The notes under the pieces were generated by a model. The model had not been told where the DNA came from. It saw nothing but the letters and a program-made list of their open reading frames with translations, and did not search any database. A stretch of 22,202 nucleotides of DNA from Gammaproteobacteria bacterium. Its GTDB lineage: Bacteria; Pseudomonadota; Gammaproteobacteria; Pseudomonadales; Pseudohongiellaceae. Position numbers and translations under genes: made by a program. Below are positions 8,743 through 16,929 of the stretch, in pieces. Positions within the stretch are counted from its first letter, which is position 1. Each line of letters opens with the position of its first letter. The stretch is taken from positions 1 through 22,202 of the forward strand of contig DORE01000145.1 in the NCBI GenBank assembly GCA_003514305.1. Direction: 5' to 3'.

Positions 8743-9651
8743 AGGGAGATTCTCCAAACCTTATTTGCCAAAATTATCTCGGATTAACGCCGGACTATAC
8801 ACTTCGACTTTCTCTTTGTCAGGATTGAGGGAGTATTTGAGAAATCTAAATTCCAGCTTCATCAGCAGGCCAACCGACTACAAGTTGTTCTCTGCTGTAA
8901 TTGGCCAAATGCCTCGGCCAAACGTCGCAACTTCAACTCTGGCCAATCTTAGCCTTAAACGATCTACTACTGTGAGACGTTCGCCAAATCTCAATCTTGG
9001 TCGCCATAATGCGCTGAGCGAACGCGCTGATACGGGCCGACCACTTTGACCAATCCCCCTGATTTTAGGGGTTCTAATTTATCGCAAAGCGAATGCAGCT
9101 GAGGGCTCATTTTCTTGCCGTTAGTACACTAGCACGCCTTCCGTAAATTTAACGCTACAAGCGACGTGATATGGTTCGACTTCCACCAGCAAGGCAGTGC
9201 CTCGTAAGAACAGCGAAATCATGAAAACACCAGGCAACTAAGTCGTAATCTTTTTAGTAATAGTCGGCAAATTGCACTGAAATACCTCGCTGCCAAAGGT
9301 GTCGGACTGTTAATCGACATTCTCTGTCTGGCGCTCTGGTTTTGCCCTTTTGGATCATCGCAACCTCGAAGAAACCAACGGACTCACAAAGATAGACTGG
9401 CTATCAGACATGTCCTGTTAAAGCTAGCTTGCCTGAGTGTTCGACTTTTTCTCACAGCCATCAAACCCAAACCACCAAGCGGACATTTTGGTCAGTATCA
9501 TACCTAAATGCGCTTCGTTTTTGATTTTATCCTAACTAAGGCGAGAAACTGGAGGCACGGGAAAAGAAATCATACTCTCCGTTTTCCGCGCATTCACTTG
9601 TCGTCTTAAGTTACAATTTGCAGCAAGCCACGCCACCGGATTAGCTCCACC
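8743..9651. other. Long gene-poor intergenic region
   Basis: About 900 bases with no convincing intact gene. Visible items are: (1) a 33-codon minus-strand frame at 8761-8862 starting MKLEFRFLKYS, without a clear ribosome binding site; (2) GGCCAA repeated four times at 8868, 8903, 8916 and 8941; (3) 7-bp inverted arms CGTTCGC (8978-8984) and GCGAACG (9018-9024) with GCGCTGA duplicated at 9011 and 9024; (4) a weak hairpin CCCCT/AGGGG at 9056-9071; (5) a plus-strand frame open from 9208 to 9507 without any ATG, GTG or TTG, containing a hydrophobic LKYLAAKGVGLLIDILCLA segment. The last may be a gene remnant. None of these supports a firm call. Confidence 0.5.
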
Positions 9652-10416
9652 ATGCCAATCATCGAAGTTTGTGAGTTGCAAAAGCAATATTTCCTACCAG
9701 ACGATAAATCGCAAAAATTCTTCGCAGTTAACGGAGTGTCGCTCTCGATCGAGCAGGGAGAGGTGTTTGGTATTCTCGGTCCTAACGGAGCCGGCAAGAC
9801 CACTATCCTCGAAATGATCGAAGGCTTAAATGACATTGATGGAGGGGAAGCCCTTATTGACGGGATCAGTGTCAGTACCAATCCTTACCAAGTAAAAGAG
9901 CGAATTGGCGTTCAGTTGCAAGCCAACGAGTATTTCGACAACGTAAGTCTCGAAGAGCTTCTCTCGCTATTTGGTACCCTGTATCACAGAACAATAAACC
10001 CCGAGGCTCTACTTGAAAAAGTTCAACTAGAAGAAAAGGCAAAGGCAAAGCCTGCAGCCCTCTCGGGCGGCCAAAAACAGCGCTTTTCTATTGCGTGTGC
10101 TTTGGTAAACGAACCCAAGATCTTGTTTCTTGATGAACCAACGACGGGCCTGGACCCTCAGGCAAAGCGTAATCTGTGGAATCTGATACAGCGCTTGAAT
10201 GGCGATGGAATGACGATTGTGCTGACCACTCACAATATGGAGGAAGCCGAGGAGTTATGCGATCGGATTGCAATCATGGACCACGGCAAGATAATCGCAG
10301 AAGGCACACCGCAAGAACTGATACTTGATTTTGCGCCCGAGCCGCCTGAAGCCCCTCTGCACGGTAACCTGGAAGACGTCTTCTTGTCGTTAACAGGTTA
10401 TGGCCTAAGGGAATAA
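9652..10416 (+). CDS. ABC transporter ATP-binding protein (ABC-2 exporter type)
   Basis: A 254-residue nucleotide-binding subunit that hydrolyses ATP to drive the membrane protein encoded next. Visible in order are Walker A GPNGAGKT (43-50), the Q-loop at QLQANEYF (about 88-95), signature LSGGQ (137-141), Walker B ILFLDE (157-162), the D-loop GLDP, and the switch histidine His194. The C-terminal NLEDVFLSLTG is typical of DrrA/CcmA-like exporter ATPases working with ABC-2 permeases. The start is the first ATG of the frame; only a weak GGA lies upstream. The permease starts 6 bases after the stop, so the two form one operon. There is no adjacent regulator or periplasmic binding protein, which agrees with an exporter of unknown cargo. 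Confidence 0.95.
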   Translation: MPIIEVCELQKQYFLPDDKSQKFFAVNGVSLSIEQGEVFGILGPNGAGKTTILEMIEGLNDIDGGEALIDGISVSTNPYQVKERIGVQLQANEYFDNVSLEELLSLFGTLYHRTINPEALLEKVQLEEKAKAKPAALSGGQKQRFSIACALVNEPKILFLDEPTTGLDPQAKRNLWNLIQRLNGDGMTIVLTTHNMEEAEELCDRIAIMDHGKIIAEGTPQELILDFAPEPPEAPLHGNLEDVFLSLTGYGLRE

Positions 10417-10422
10417 CAAAAG

Positions 10423-11523
10423 ATGATATTCACCCCACTCCAACGACATCTGACGTCAATCTTTTTAAAGATTTTCCTGCGAGACCGGCGTTCAATCTTT
10501 TTCAGCTTATTTTTCCCAGTCATATTTATGACCGTCTTCAGTCTGGCGAGTGACCGCGAACAAGAGCCAATCAACATCGGCATAGCCAACCTGTCGTCTA
10601 ATGAGGTCTCCTCAGATTTTGTTCAACGACTGAGCGATTCCCCTATGTTCAATGCTGTCTCGGGAGAGTCCGAGCCGCTAAGAGAGGCACTGCTTGTCGG
10701 CCACCAGACGATGGTTTTGGAGTTACCTGCCGATTTTGGCGCATCGCCCGATACGGTTAGTTCTGAAATTAACGTGGTCGTTGATGCAGCCCAGGTCAGC
10801 CAGTTAGGCTTGATAATGCCAGTTTTGGAGCAAACCCTGTTGTCAATAGAACGGGAATTTCGCAGCATCGCTCCCATGTTTTCCATTACCATAGAAGACG
10901 TCCAAGCAAGATCTCAACGCTACATTGATTTCCTGCTGCCCGGATTAATGGCGTTGACACTTATGAATTTGTCCATTGCTGGTAGTGGCTTCAACGTCGT
11001 GGAATACCGGAGAAAGGGAATCCTCAAGCGGCTATTTGTCACCCCAATTGAACCAAAAGACTTCATAATCGCCATTGTATTCGCCCGTTTGACTATCGTA
11101 TTGGTCCAGCTTACGGTGCTGATTTCCCTCGCTGTCGTATTGCTGGATATCCGGATTATCGGTAACTTCTTTGCTTACTATTTCGTAGTTATTCTGGGGA
11201 CCGTTGTATTCCTGTGCCTCGGGTTTAGTCTAGGCAGTCTGGCGAAAACTCAGGAGACTATTGGCGCGCTCGGAAACATCGTTATCATGCCGCAAATCTT
11301 CTTGTCAGGTGTTTTTTATCCGATCGAGTCAATGCCAGAATGGGTACAACCGCTAGCACACCTGCTGCCGTTGTCCTTCGTTTCCACAGGAATGCGGGAG
11401 ATCGCCAACGCCGGGGCAGCCTTGACGGAGATTATTCCAAGTTTGTTGGGTATCGCCGTGTGGTTGACAATCAGTTTCTTAGCTGCGACCCGACTCTTTC
11501 TCTGGAAAGAGGTTGCAAACTAA
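10423..11523 (+). CDS. ABC-2 type transporter permease
   Basis: A 366-residue ABC-2 family permease, partner of the preceding ATPase. A short N-terminal cytoplasmic segment is followed by a first membrane helix (SIFFSLFFPVIFMTVFSL, about residues 26-43). Then comes a hydrophilic loop of about 130 residues, predicted outside the membrane, and a C-terminal block of five or so helices. NVVEYRRKGILKRL is the conserved cytoplasmic coupling segment, and FLSGVFYPIESMPEWVQPL is the family's signature before the last helices. The length and topology match the DrrB/YhhJ-like exporter type. The upstream AAGGG lies inside the end of the ATPase gene, 11 bases from the ATG, which supports co-translation. 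The cargo is unknown. No terminator was recognised in the 249 bases that follow. Confidence 0.93.
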   Translation: MIFTPLQRHLTSIFLKIFLRDRRSIFFSLFFPVIFMTVFSLASDREQEPINIGIANLSSNEVSSDFVQRLSDSPMFNAVSGESEPLREALLVGHQTMVLELPADFGASPDTVSSEINVVVDAAQVSQLGLIMPVLEQTLLSIEREFRSIAPMFSITIEDVQARSQRYIDFLLPGLMALTLMNLSIAGSGFNVVEYRRKGILKRLFVTPIEPKDFIIAIVFARLTIVLVQLTVLISLAVVLLDIRIIGNFFAYYFVVILGTVVFLCLGFSLGSLAKTQETIGALGNIVIMPQIFLSGVFYPIESMPEWVQPLAHLLPLSFVSTGMREIANAGAALTEIIPSLLGIAVWLTISFLAATRLFLWKEVAN

Positions 11524-11772
11524 TTGAACGTCTCCTAAATGTTCTTCCGATGATATGCCTCTTAACTGGGACTACCAGCGCCCTCGTGACAGCTCATCTA
11601 ACCGCCTGCGCTGAGAGGATATTTGCCGAGCGCAATTGCTCCTTTGCCGTTCAGTATAGCGCTTTTGTCTGACCCATAAGGCGGAATGAAAATCCTGAGT
11701 AGCGCTCCAGCTATCACCGCGAACATCAACAGAAAAAAGCTGCTTAGAATCTATGTATGCCAACGCCTCTGT

Positions 11773-12867
11773 CTAGTCCAACTCAGCGAGCTGCTCTTTG
11801 TTGAAGGTCCTCAGTTTGTCAGTGTCGCCCGTACGAACCAACTTCGGCCAGTCAGGGTTCGCTAAGAGCGCGCGACCGACCGCAATCAAATCGAACTCAT
11901 CGGCACCCATTCGGACAAGCAATTCTTCGATTCCAGCAACTTCTGCAGTTCCTTCACGATAGGTAGCGACGAATTCTTCAGAAAGCCCCACACTGCCCAC
12001 ACTGATGGTCGGCTTGCCGGTAATCTGTTTTACCCAGCCAGCCAGATTAAGCGGCGAGCCATCGAATTCCGGCTCCCAGAAGCGGCGGGTACTGCAATGG
12101 AAAATGTCGACTCCTGCATTCGACAGTGGCGCAAGAAATTGCTCTAGTTCTTCCGCAGTTTGCGCTAACCTCGCGCCATAATCCTGCTGTTTCCACTGAG
12201 AAAATCGCAGGATGATAGGAAAATCTTCACCAATTTCCGCTCTTATCGATTCCAAGATAGCGACTGCAAATCGGGTACGCTTGATCAACGACCCCCCATA
12301 CTCGTCCTCACGAACGTTGGTCCCCTCCCAGAAGAAGTTATCAATCAAATAGCCGTGCGCCCCGTGTAGCTCGAGCGCATCGAACCCCAACTGTTTAGCA
12401 TTAGCTGCCGACTGGGTGAAAGCGCCAATAATCTGATCAATTTCTGCTGTTGAGAGTGGCTTCAACACTTTTTTCCCTGGCCGCAGGTAGCCGGAAGGGG
12501 AAACTGTATGGTAGTCAGGGTACGGACCCTGTCCTGGCTTGCGAATTACTCCAACATGCCAGAGCTGCGGTGCGATTTTGCCGCCTGCGGCATGCACCGC
12601 CTCAACGACTGCAGCCCAGCCTTCCAGTGACTGATCATGGAATTTCGGGATCTGTACATGAGAAGAGGCTGCCTGATGAGGGACAGTAGTCCCCTCCGTG
12701 ATGATCAGGCCGACTTCTCCCTCTGCACGGCGCCGGTAGTAGTCACATACTTCGACATCCGGAACACCCTGTGGCGAAAACTGTCTCGTCATGGGAGCCA
12801 TCGCAATGCGATTGGGCAATTGTAGTTTCGGGTGGTTAAAAGGCCTGAAAAGTATATCCGTGTTCAT
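11773..12867 (-). CDS. NADH:flavin oxidoreductase, Old Yellow Enzyme family
   Basis: A 364-residue, single-domain FMN-dependent ene-reductase of the Old Yellow Enzyme family, which reduces activated C=C bonds with NAD(P)H. The start is LFRPF, then LPNRIAMAPMTR, the FMN-binding beginning of the TIM barrel. The substrate-binding pair is His168/His171 in ELHGAHGYL with Tyr173 after it. The QLWH segment (101-104) and the phosphate-binding SVGSVG and VGRALLANPDW near the C-terminus are present. The ATG at 12867 was preferred to an upstream in-frame codon at 12924, because GGGAT lies 4 bases before it and homology begins right after it. It is transcribed in the same direction as the SUMF1-like gene, but 245 bases away and probably on its own promoter. 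The physiological substrate is unknown. Confidence 0.94.
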   Translation of the reverse strand: MNTDILFRPFNHPKLQLPNRIAMAPMTRQFSPQGVPDVEVCDYYRRRAEGEVGLIITEGTTVPHQAASSHVQIPKFHDQSLEGWAAVVEAVHAAGGKIAPQLWHVGVIRKPGQGPYPDYHTVSPSGYLRPGKKVLKPLSTAEIDQIIGAFTQSAANAKQLGFDALELHGAHGYLIDNFFWEGTNVREDEYGGSLIKRTRFAVAILESIRAEIGEDFPIILRFSQWKQQDYGARLAQTAEELEQFLAPLSNAGVDIFHCSTRRFWEPEFDGSPLNLAGWVKQITGKPTISVGSVGLSEEFVATYREGTAEVAGIEELLVRMGADEFDLIAVGRALLANPDWPKLVRTGDTDKLRTFNKEQLAELD

Positions 12868-13112
12868 TAATATCCCGTAATGACGCTTGAGACTTAGATT
12901 TTGAAGTCTACTGAGTCGGACCACCGTTTGTCGAATACAGAGTGGTCTTGCGTAGCCTCATTTCTTGCTCAGATAACGATGACCGAAAATTGCTGAGGTG
13001 GGGAGCAATTTCATTTTTCATCTTCTGCTGAAGTCAAACCCGATGTTCAAGTCAGTTCAATAAGCGCCAACTCCGCTGGCTTTATCATTAGAATCATTCC
13101 ATCAGCGATAGG

Positions 13113-14090
13113 TTAAAGTGAAGTTTTCTGACTAGGGAGAGAAGGTCGGGTACTGATGACGAGTCTAAATCCGATAGCATCGTTGCGAACGCCGGGATCG
13201 ACGCCACCTCTGATGGCGGCCCTGATGTTACCCAATCCGTCCGCAAAGGATCCGCCACGCATCACCCATAGCGCCTCGCTTTCCCGGGCTTCAAGATCAT
13301 CGGACTCGGAGAAAGGATAGGGCTGCATGGGGCTGGCGGTCATTTCCCAAACGTTGCCAGCCATGTCAGATAGCCCCCACGCACATTCTAAACAGTCGAC
13401 AGCATTAACGGCTCGTATTTCACCGCCGTTGAAATTTATACTCTCAGGGGGAAGCCCACTGCGCCAGGGGAAAATTTGTCCCTCAGTTCCACGCGCTGCT
13501 TTCTCCCACTCCGCCTCCGACGGCAGCGTTACGCGACCCCCGTTTTCAAGAAATGCCCTCAGCTCTGCTGGCGTCTGATCAGACTGCCGCAGAGCATAGT
13601 CAAGCCAGCGGGTATAGGCCAAGGCCTCGGGCCAGGTTACCCCTGTAATCGGCAAGTCAGGCGACAGGCCATCGACTGCGCTCGACGTCTGACCAGTAGC
13701 ATTGAGGTAATCTAGGAATTGGGCCACGCTCGCCTCATAGCGTGCGATGTAGTAGGAGGGCAGCTCTGGGCGGCCCTGCCGGCGCGTTGGTGACCAGCGT
13801 TCGTTTCCGTAGGCCATCGGGTCGACCGCTGGATCACTGCCCATAGTAAAGCGCCCTGCCTCGATATGGACAAAGCCTAGGAGGGAGTCATCAGGCAAAT
13901 ACCAGGTCTCCGATGCGAATCCCGGCAACCTGGTCGGCAGCGGCACCGTCGGGGTTTGATCGCCAGCGTTATGCTGCTCCCGCTGATGCGCCAGAAAAAG
14001 TGCCACCGCGGTAATTACAGCGCTCATCAGCATAAAACCTAACGTACGACTGGGTACCGCGTTTTCAACTGAGGGGGCGATCTTACTCAT
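13113..14090 (-). CDS. Membrane-anchored SUMF1/FGE-fold protein lacking the formylglycine-generating cysteines
   Basis: A 325-residue protein. Residues about 15-34 form one membrane helix, so the rest is probably periplasmic. The remainder is a sulfatase-modifying-factor (FGE-sulfatase) domain: FVHIEAGRFTMGS, the YEASVAQFLDYLN and VTWPEALAYTRWL segments, VTLPSEAEWEKAARG, GLSDMAGNVWEMT, and RGGSFADGLGNIRAAIRGG followed by GFRLV. Catalytic FGE has two copper-binding cysteines in the GGSW-x-C-x4-C region; here that region has none. The only cysteines in the whole protein are Cys233 and Cys236 in DCLEC, a CxxC. It is therefore unlikely to make formylglycine; a structural, binding or redox role is possible. 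The gene starts 9 bases after the stop of the RnfD-like gene with a poor ribosome binding site, which implies coupled translation. Confidence 0.85.
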   Translation of the reverse strand: MSKIAPSVENAVPSRTLGFMLMSAVITAVALFLAHQREQHNAGDQTPTVPLPTRLPGFASETWYLPDDSLLGFVHIEAGRFTMGSDPAVDPMAYGNERWSPTRRQGRPELPSYYIARYEASVAQFLDYLNATGQTSSAVDGLSPDLPITGVTWPEALAYTRWLDYALRQSDQTPAELRAFLENGGRVTLPSEAEWEKAARGTEGQIFPWRSGLPPESINFNGGEIRAVNAVDCLECAWGLSDMAGNVWEMTASPMQPYPFSESDDLEARESEALWVMRGGSFADGLGNIRAAIRGGVDPGVRNDAIGFRLVISTRPSLPSQKTSL

Positions 14091-14099
14091 CCAATCGGA

Positions 14100-15689
14100 T
14101 TAGCTTTTATTGCAGGCGAAGGCCCAGTCATGCTCACAGGCCCGAGCGTACAAGTCTGCTTCAGGCCACTTCAAGAGATTACGGCTGCCTTCGCGCAACA
14201 ACAAGCGTAAGTCTAAAGGCCTAGGGTCAGCGCTGACGAATCGATCTTCTGACAGCAAATTCAGACAGCCGGACTGAAACTTCAATTCACAGGACTTAGA
14301 AAAATAAGCGCTCGCCCTAGTTTCGTCCTTAGTCACAACAGCCCCTGAGCGGTAGAGGATGCCGAGCTCGTTGCAGGCCCAGCCGGAATTATCAGAGCAG
14401 TAAGTTGACTGCAGCTGAACCAGTCGCTCGCAGCTGTTCGCAACTCCATTTGCACAGGCTTGGCGCCAGAACGGCACGCTGTCTCCAGTATGCTTGCCGT
14501 CTGTCTTGCCGATGACACTCATGAGGCCAAACACCAAAATCCAGACGCTCATGTGGGCCAGATTGCCGCGACCGCCAAACCACGCGCTTTTCCAGAGGTT
14601 CAGCGTAGCCTCTGAATCAATCGACCGAACCATCCTGTCAATGAGCATCACACTCAAGTTGAGCACCGGCACGCAAAGTAATTTGTCGTAAAAGGTCGGC
14701 GCGCTAACCATATCCAAAAGGGTGTACAAGACGAACACGCCAATTCCATAAAGCATTCCGAACAACAGCTTGCCAAATGGTGTGCGGGGCGAAGTCGAAG
14801 GATCAGTAACCAGCAGATGCAGGCCCAGAAATACTGCAGCAGGAATGTCTGAATCAACAAAATAAGGCACACCGGCACCGAAAGAATAGAGCGTGCTGAA
14901 ACAGAATAGGGTGATTGCGGCCATCCCGGCGACCAGGGTGATGGAAAAGAAATACATCACCACTAATCCGATTAGAAATAGGAAGGTGTAGATGTTTGGC
15001 GCTAACGTCAGGGTAGAAGCGATTTCCTGACCCCAAGTAATGCTGGTTGTATTAGTCGCGATCAACAGAAGCGAAAAAATACCTAGCGCAAAAGCGGAGG
15101 GATTAAAGATATGCACATTGCGCCCATCCCGATGCCAACGCACATACTCTTTCCCCATGAAGCCAACAGCAATCATCAGAAATTGGAGATAGAACCAGTC
15201 ATCCCGGAACCACATAAACAGATTGGTACTGAAGATGATCGGGATAGGGCCGAAGCCCAGGGTATAATCGCGCTTGCGAGACCAAGCCAGCAACATGTCA
15301 AAGCTGAAGGCGAAGAGAACCTGCGCTGCCAGTAGCAAAAGGTGGTCGTAGACCGGTCTCCAGAAGTATCCCCAGTACATGTAAACACTAAATTGGACCA
15401 TCATTTGGATGTAGTGCTGCTGGCGCAAAACTATCTTGAAGCCAAAAGCTTGTGCTGATTGGCGAGCTGCCAGGATCTGGAAAATCTGCCATACACTTAG
15501 GACAAGCGCTGAGCCTATAATCGAGTAGACCAGTGTCTCATTGCTTTGCACTCGCGGCGTGAATGCCAGTAGAAACAAGCCAAAAGTCAAAGCAGCGGTA
15601 AATTTGAAAGGGCTGAGACTGACGCCCATTTTAGGCGACCCTGACGGATCGGTTGCATGTGTGATGTGACTTTGTGTAAGGGTGGCCAT
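14100..15689 (-). CDS. NqrB/RnfD-like integral membrane protein with C-terminal cysteine-rich Sel1/Hcp-like domain
   Basis: A 529-residue protein. Residues up to about 390 are a multi-spanning membrane domain resembling the NQR2/RnfD/RnfE family of electron-transfer subunits. The strongest match is the LLVTDPSTSPRTPFGKLLFG segment, which corresponds to the family's TDP-x-S/T motif before the last helices. The covalent-FMN motif SGAT of true NqrB/RnfD was not found. After a final helix (VWILVFGLMSVIG) comes a C-terminal domain with four evenly built cysteine pairs, each C-x7-C: 412/420, 431/439, 467/475 and 518/526. These sit in helices like the disulfide-rich Sel1/Hcp repeats. ATG 15689 was chosen over an upstream GTG because GAGGAG (plus-strand 15694-15699) is 4 bases before it. 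No other rnf or nqr gene is nearby. The function is inferred only at the family level. Confidence 0.8.
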   Translation of the reverse strand: MATLTQSHITHATDPSGSPKMGVSLSPFKFTAALTFGLFLLAFTPRVQSNETLVYSIIGSALVLSVWQIFQILAARQSAQAFGFKIVLRQQHYIQMMVQFSVYMYWGYFWRPVYDHLLLLAAQVLFAFSFDMLLAWSRKRDYTLGFGPIPIIFSTNLFMWFRDDWFYLQFLMIAVGFMGKEYVRWHRDGRNVHIFNPSAFALGIFSLLLIATNTTSITWGQEIASTLTLAPNIYTFLFLIGLVVMYFFSITLVAGMAAITLFCFSTLYSFGAGVPYFVDSDIPAAVFLGLHLLVTDPSTSPRTPFGKLLFGMLYGIGVFVLYTLLDMVSAPTFYDKLLCVPVLNLSVMLIDRMVRSIDSEATLNLWKSAWFGGRGNLAHMSVWILVFGLMSVIGKTDGKHTGDSVPFWRQACANGVANSCERLVQLQSTYCSDNSGWACNELGILYRSGAVVTKDETRASAYFSKSCELKFQSGCLNLLSEDRFVSADPRPLDLRLLLREGSRNLLKWPEADLYARACEHDWAFACNKS

Positions 15690-15743
15690 ACTACTCCTCG
15701 TGCCCACTCAGAAAAACTAGTCAGAGCATAAACCAGCTATCAG

Positions 15744-15773
15744 GCCAATTCAATTTCGCCCAACAGAATTGGC
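15744..15773. promoter_or_regulatory. Candidate operator: inverted repeat in the divergent promoter region
   Basis: GCCAATTC at 15744-15751 and GAATTGGC at 15766-15773 form a perfect 8-bp inverted repeat with a 14-base spacer. The arm centres are 22 bases apart, about two helical turns. It lies between the divergent RnfD-like and secreted-protein genes, 55 bases from one start and 98 from the other. Such spacing suits a dimeric regulator bound to one face of DNA. No regulator gene is adjacent, so this is inference from geometry alone. Confidence 0.35.
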
Positions 15774-15871
15774 TGGCCACAATCAGTCTTGAAAAAGCTG
15801 GAAAACAGGCGTAGCTTCACTAATTCGGCCTACATAACAAGGCTATTAAACAAAAAGATTTGGAGGTTTCC

Positions 15872-16879
15872 ATGTGCAAGCAAAACCTGACCAAACTCTC
15901 ACTGGCTGTTGCCAGTCTCTGTCTGGCGCCGCTAGTGTTCGCCCAGGACAGTGAGATACCAAGAACGGAATACGGTCACCCCGACTTTCAGGGTTTTTAT
16001 ACATTTCGGACCATTACGCCCCTGCAGCGGCCGCGAGAATTAGAAAATCTGGAAGTCCTAACTCCCGAGCAGGCTGAAGAGTGGGAAGCCTACGAGAACC
16101 AGCGTCAGAATCGGGATCTAATCATCGATTCAGTCGGAGGGGCGGGCTATCCACCCGGCGTCATCTCTTACAATGAGTTCTGGTATGAGCGTGGCAGTGA
16201 GACTATCGCCGATCGCCGTACTTCTCTGATTTACGACCCGCCCAATGGCCGAATCCCAGGCTTAAACGAGGTCGGACGCGCGCGTCGAGTGGCATATCAA
16301 CAGATGGTGTTTAATAGTGCTGGCCCTGAGGGGCGCACGACGGTAGACCGCTGTATCACTGGATTTGTCGGTGGCCCGCCTATGATCCCGGGTTCCTACA
16401 ACAACAACATGCAGTTAGTGCAAACCGAAGAACACGTGATGATTCTAAATGAGATGGTACACACCGCTCGCGTCATTCCCTACGCCGAAAACTTCGAAAT
16501 CAGACAGACCAAGTGGGAGGGAAACTCTATTGCTCGATGGGAAGGCGATACTCTGGTGGTAGAAACGAAGGGTTGGTATAACACCTACAATCTCCGTGGC
16601 ATGTCACAAGAAGCCCATGTGGTCGAGCGCTTCAGCAGATCAGACGATAGCACGCTGGAATACGATTTCACCGTTACCGACCCACTGTCCTGGGATGAAT
16701 CATGGTCGGCGCGAGTCCCGCTGCGCGCCTCGCCAGACCCCGTATTCGAGTATGCCTGCCACGAAGGTAATCACGGCTTGATGGGAATTCTGGCAGGCTG
16801 GCGTCGCTACGAGGTGATGGGCTTTAACGGCGATGGTTCACCAAAATCTGAGACCGGCGTTGTCCCAACTGCGGAGTAA
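15872..16879 (+). CDS. Secreted protein of unknown function
   Basis: A 335-residue exported protein. Residues 1 to about 25 are a Sec signal peptide with a likely cut after VFA. The mature part begins EIPRTEYGHPDFQGFYTF and contains LQRP, CITGFVGGPPMIPGSYNNN, ARWEGDTLVVETKGW and FEYACHEGN-x-GLMGILAG. These segments recall a widespread but uncharacterised family of secreted proteins of marine and soil bacteria. I know no function for it, and no catalytic motif is evident. Only two cysteines remain in the mature chain, near the middle and in YACHEGN. ATG 15872 was chosen because GGAGG (15862-15866) lies 5 bases upstream; an in-frame TTG at 15860 overlaps that site. It is divergent from the RnfD-like gene and ends at a strong terminator. 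Confidence 0.85.
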   Translation: MCKQNLTKLSLAVASLCLAPLVFAQDSEIPRTEYGHPDFQGFYTFRTITPLQRPRELENLEVLTPEQAEEWEAYENQRQNRDLIIDSVGGAGYPPGVISYNEFWYERGSETIADRRTSLIYDPPNGRIPGLNEVGRARRVAYQQMVFNSAGPEGRTTVDRCITGFVGGPPMIPGSYNNNMQLVQTEEHVMILNEMVHTARVIPYAENFEIRQTKWEGNSIARWEGDTLVVETKGWYNTYNLRGMSQEAHVVERFSRSDDSTLEYDFTVTDPLSWDESWSARVPLRASPDPVFEYACHEGNHGLMGILAGWRRYEVMGFNGDGSPKSETGVVPTAE

Positions 16880-16896
16880 CGCGAACTAAAAATAAA

Positions 16897-16929
16897 GGCC
16901 GACCGCAGTTGAGTGTCGGCCGTTTTCTT
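16897..16929 (+). terminator. Rho-independent terminator after the secreted-protein gene
   Basis: The stem GGCCGAC (16897-16903) pairs with GTCGGCC (16915-16921) around an 11-nt loop. It is followed by GTTTTCTTT. It begins 18 bases after the stop codon. Confidence 0.85.

Noticed and set aside
8702..9049. Plus-strand 115-codon open frame running from the hydrolase start into the gene-poor tract
   Set aside because: Its first part is antisense to the signal peptide of the serine hydrolase, its composition is rich in Ser/Arg/Leu without domain features, and it resembles no family I recognise.
11524..11772. Minus-strand 63-codon open frame between the ABC permease and the OYE gene
   Set aside because: Arg/Ser/Gln-rich with no domain, no ribosome binding site and no context support.
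13113..14090. Functional formylglycine-generating enzyme
   Set aside because: Both copper-binding catalytic cysteines are missing and no sulfatase gene is in the window.
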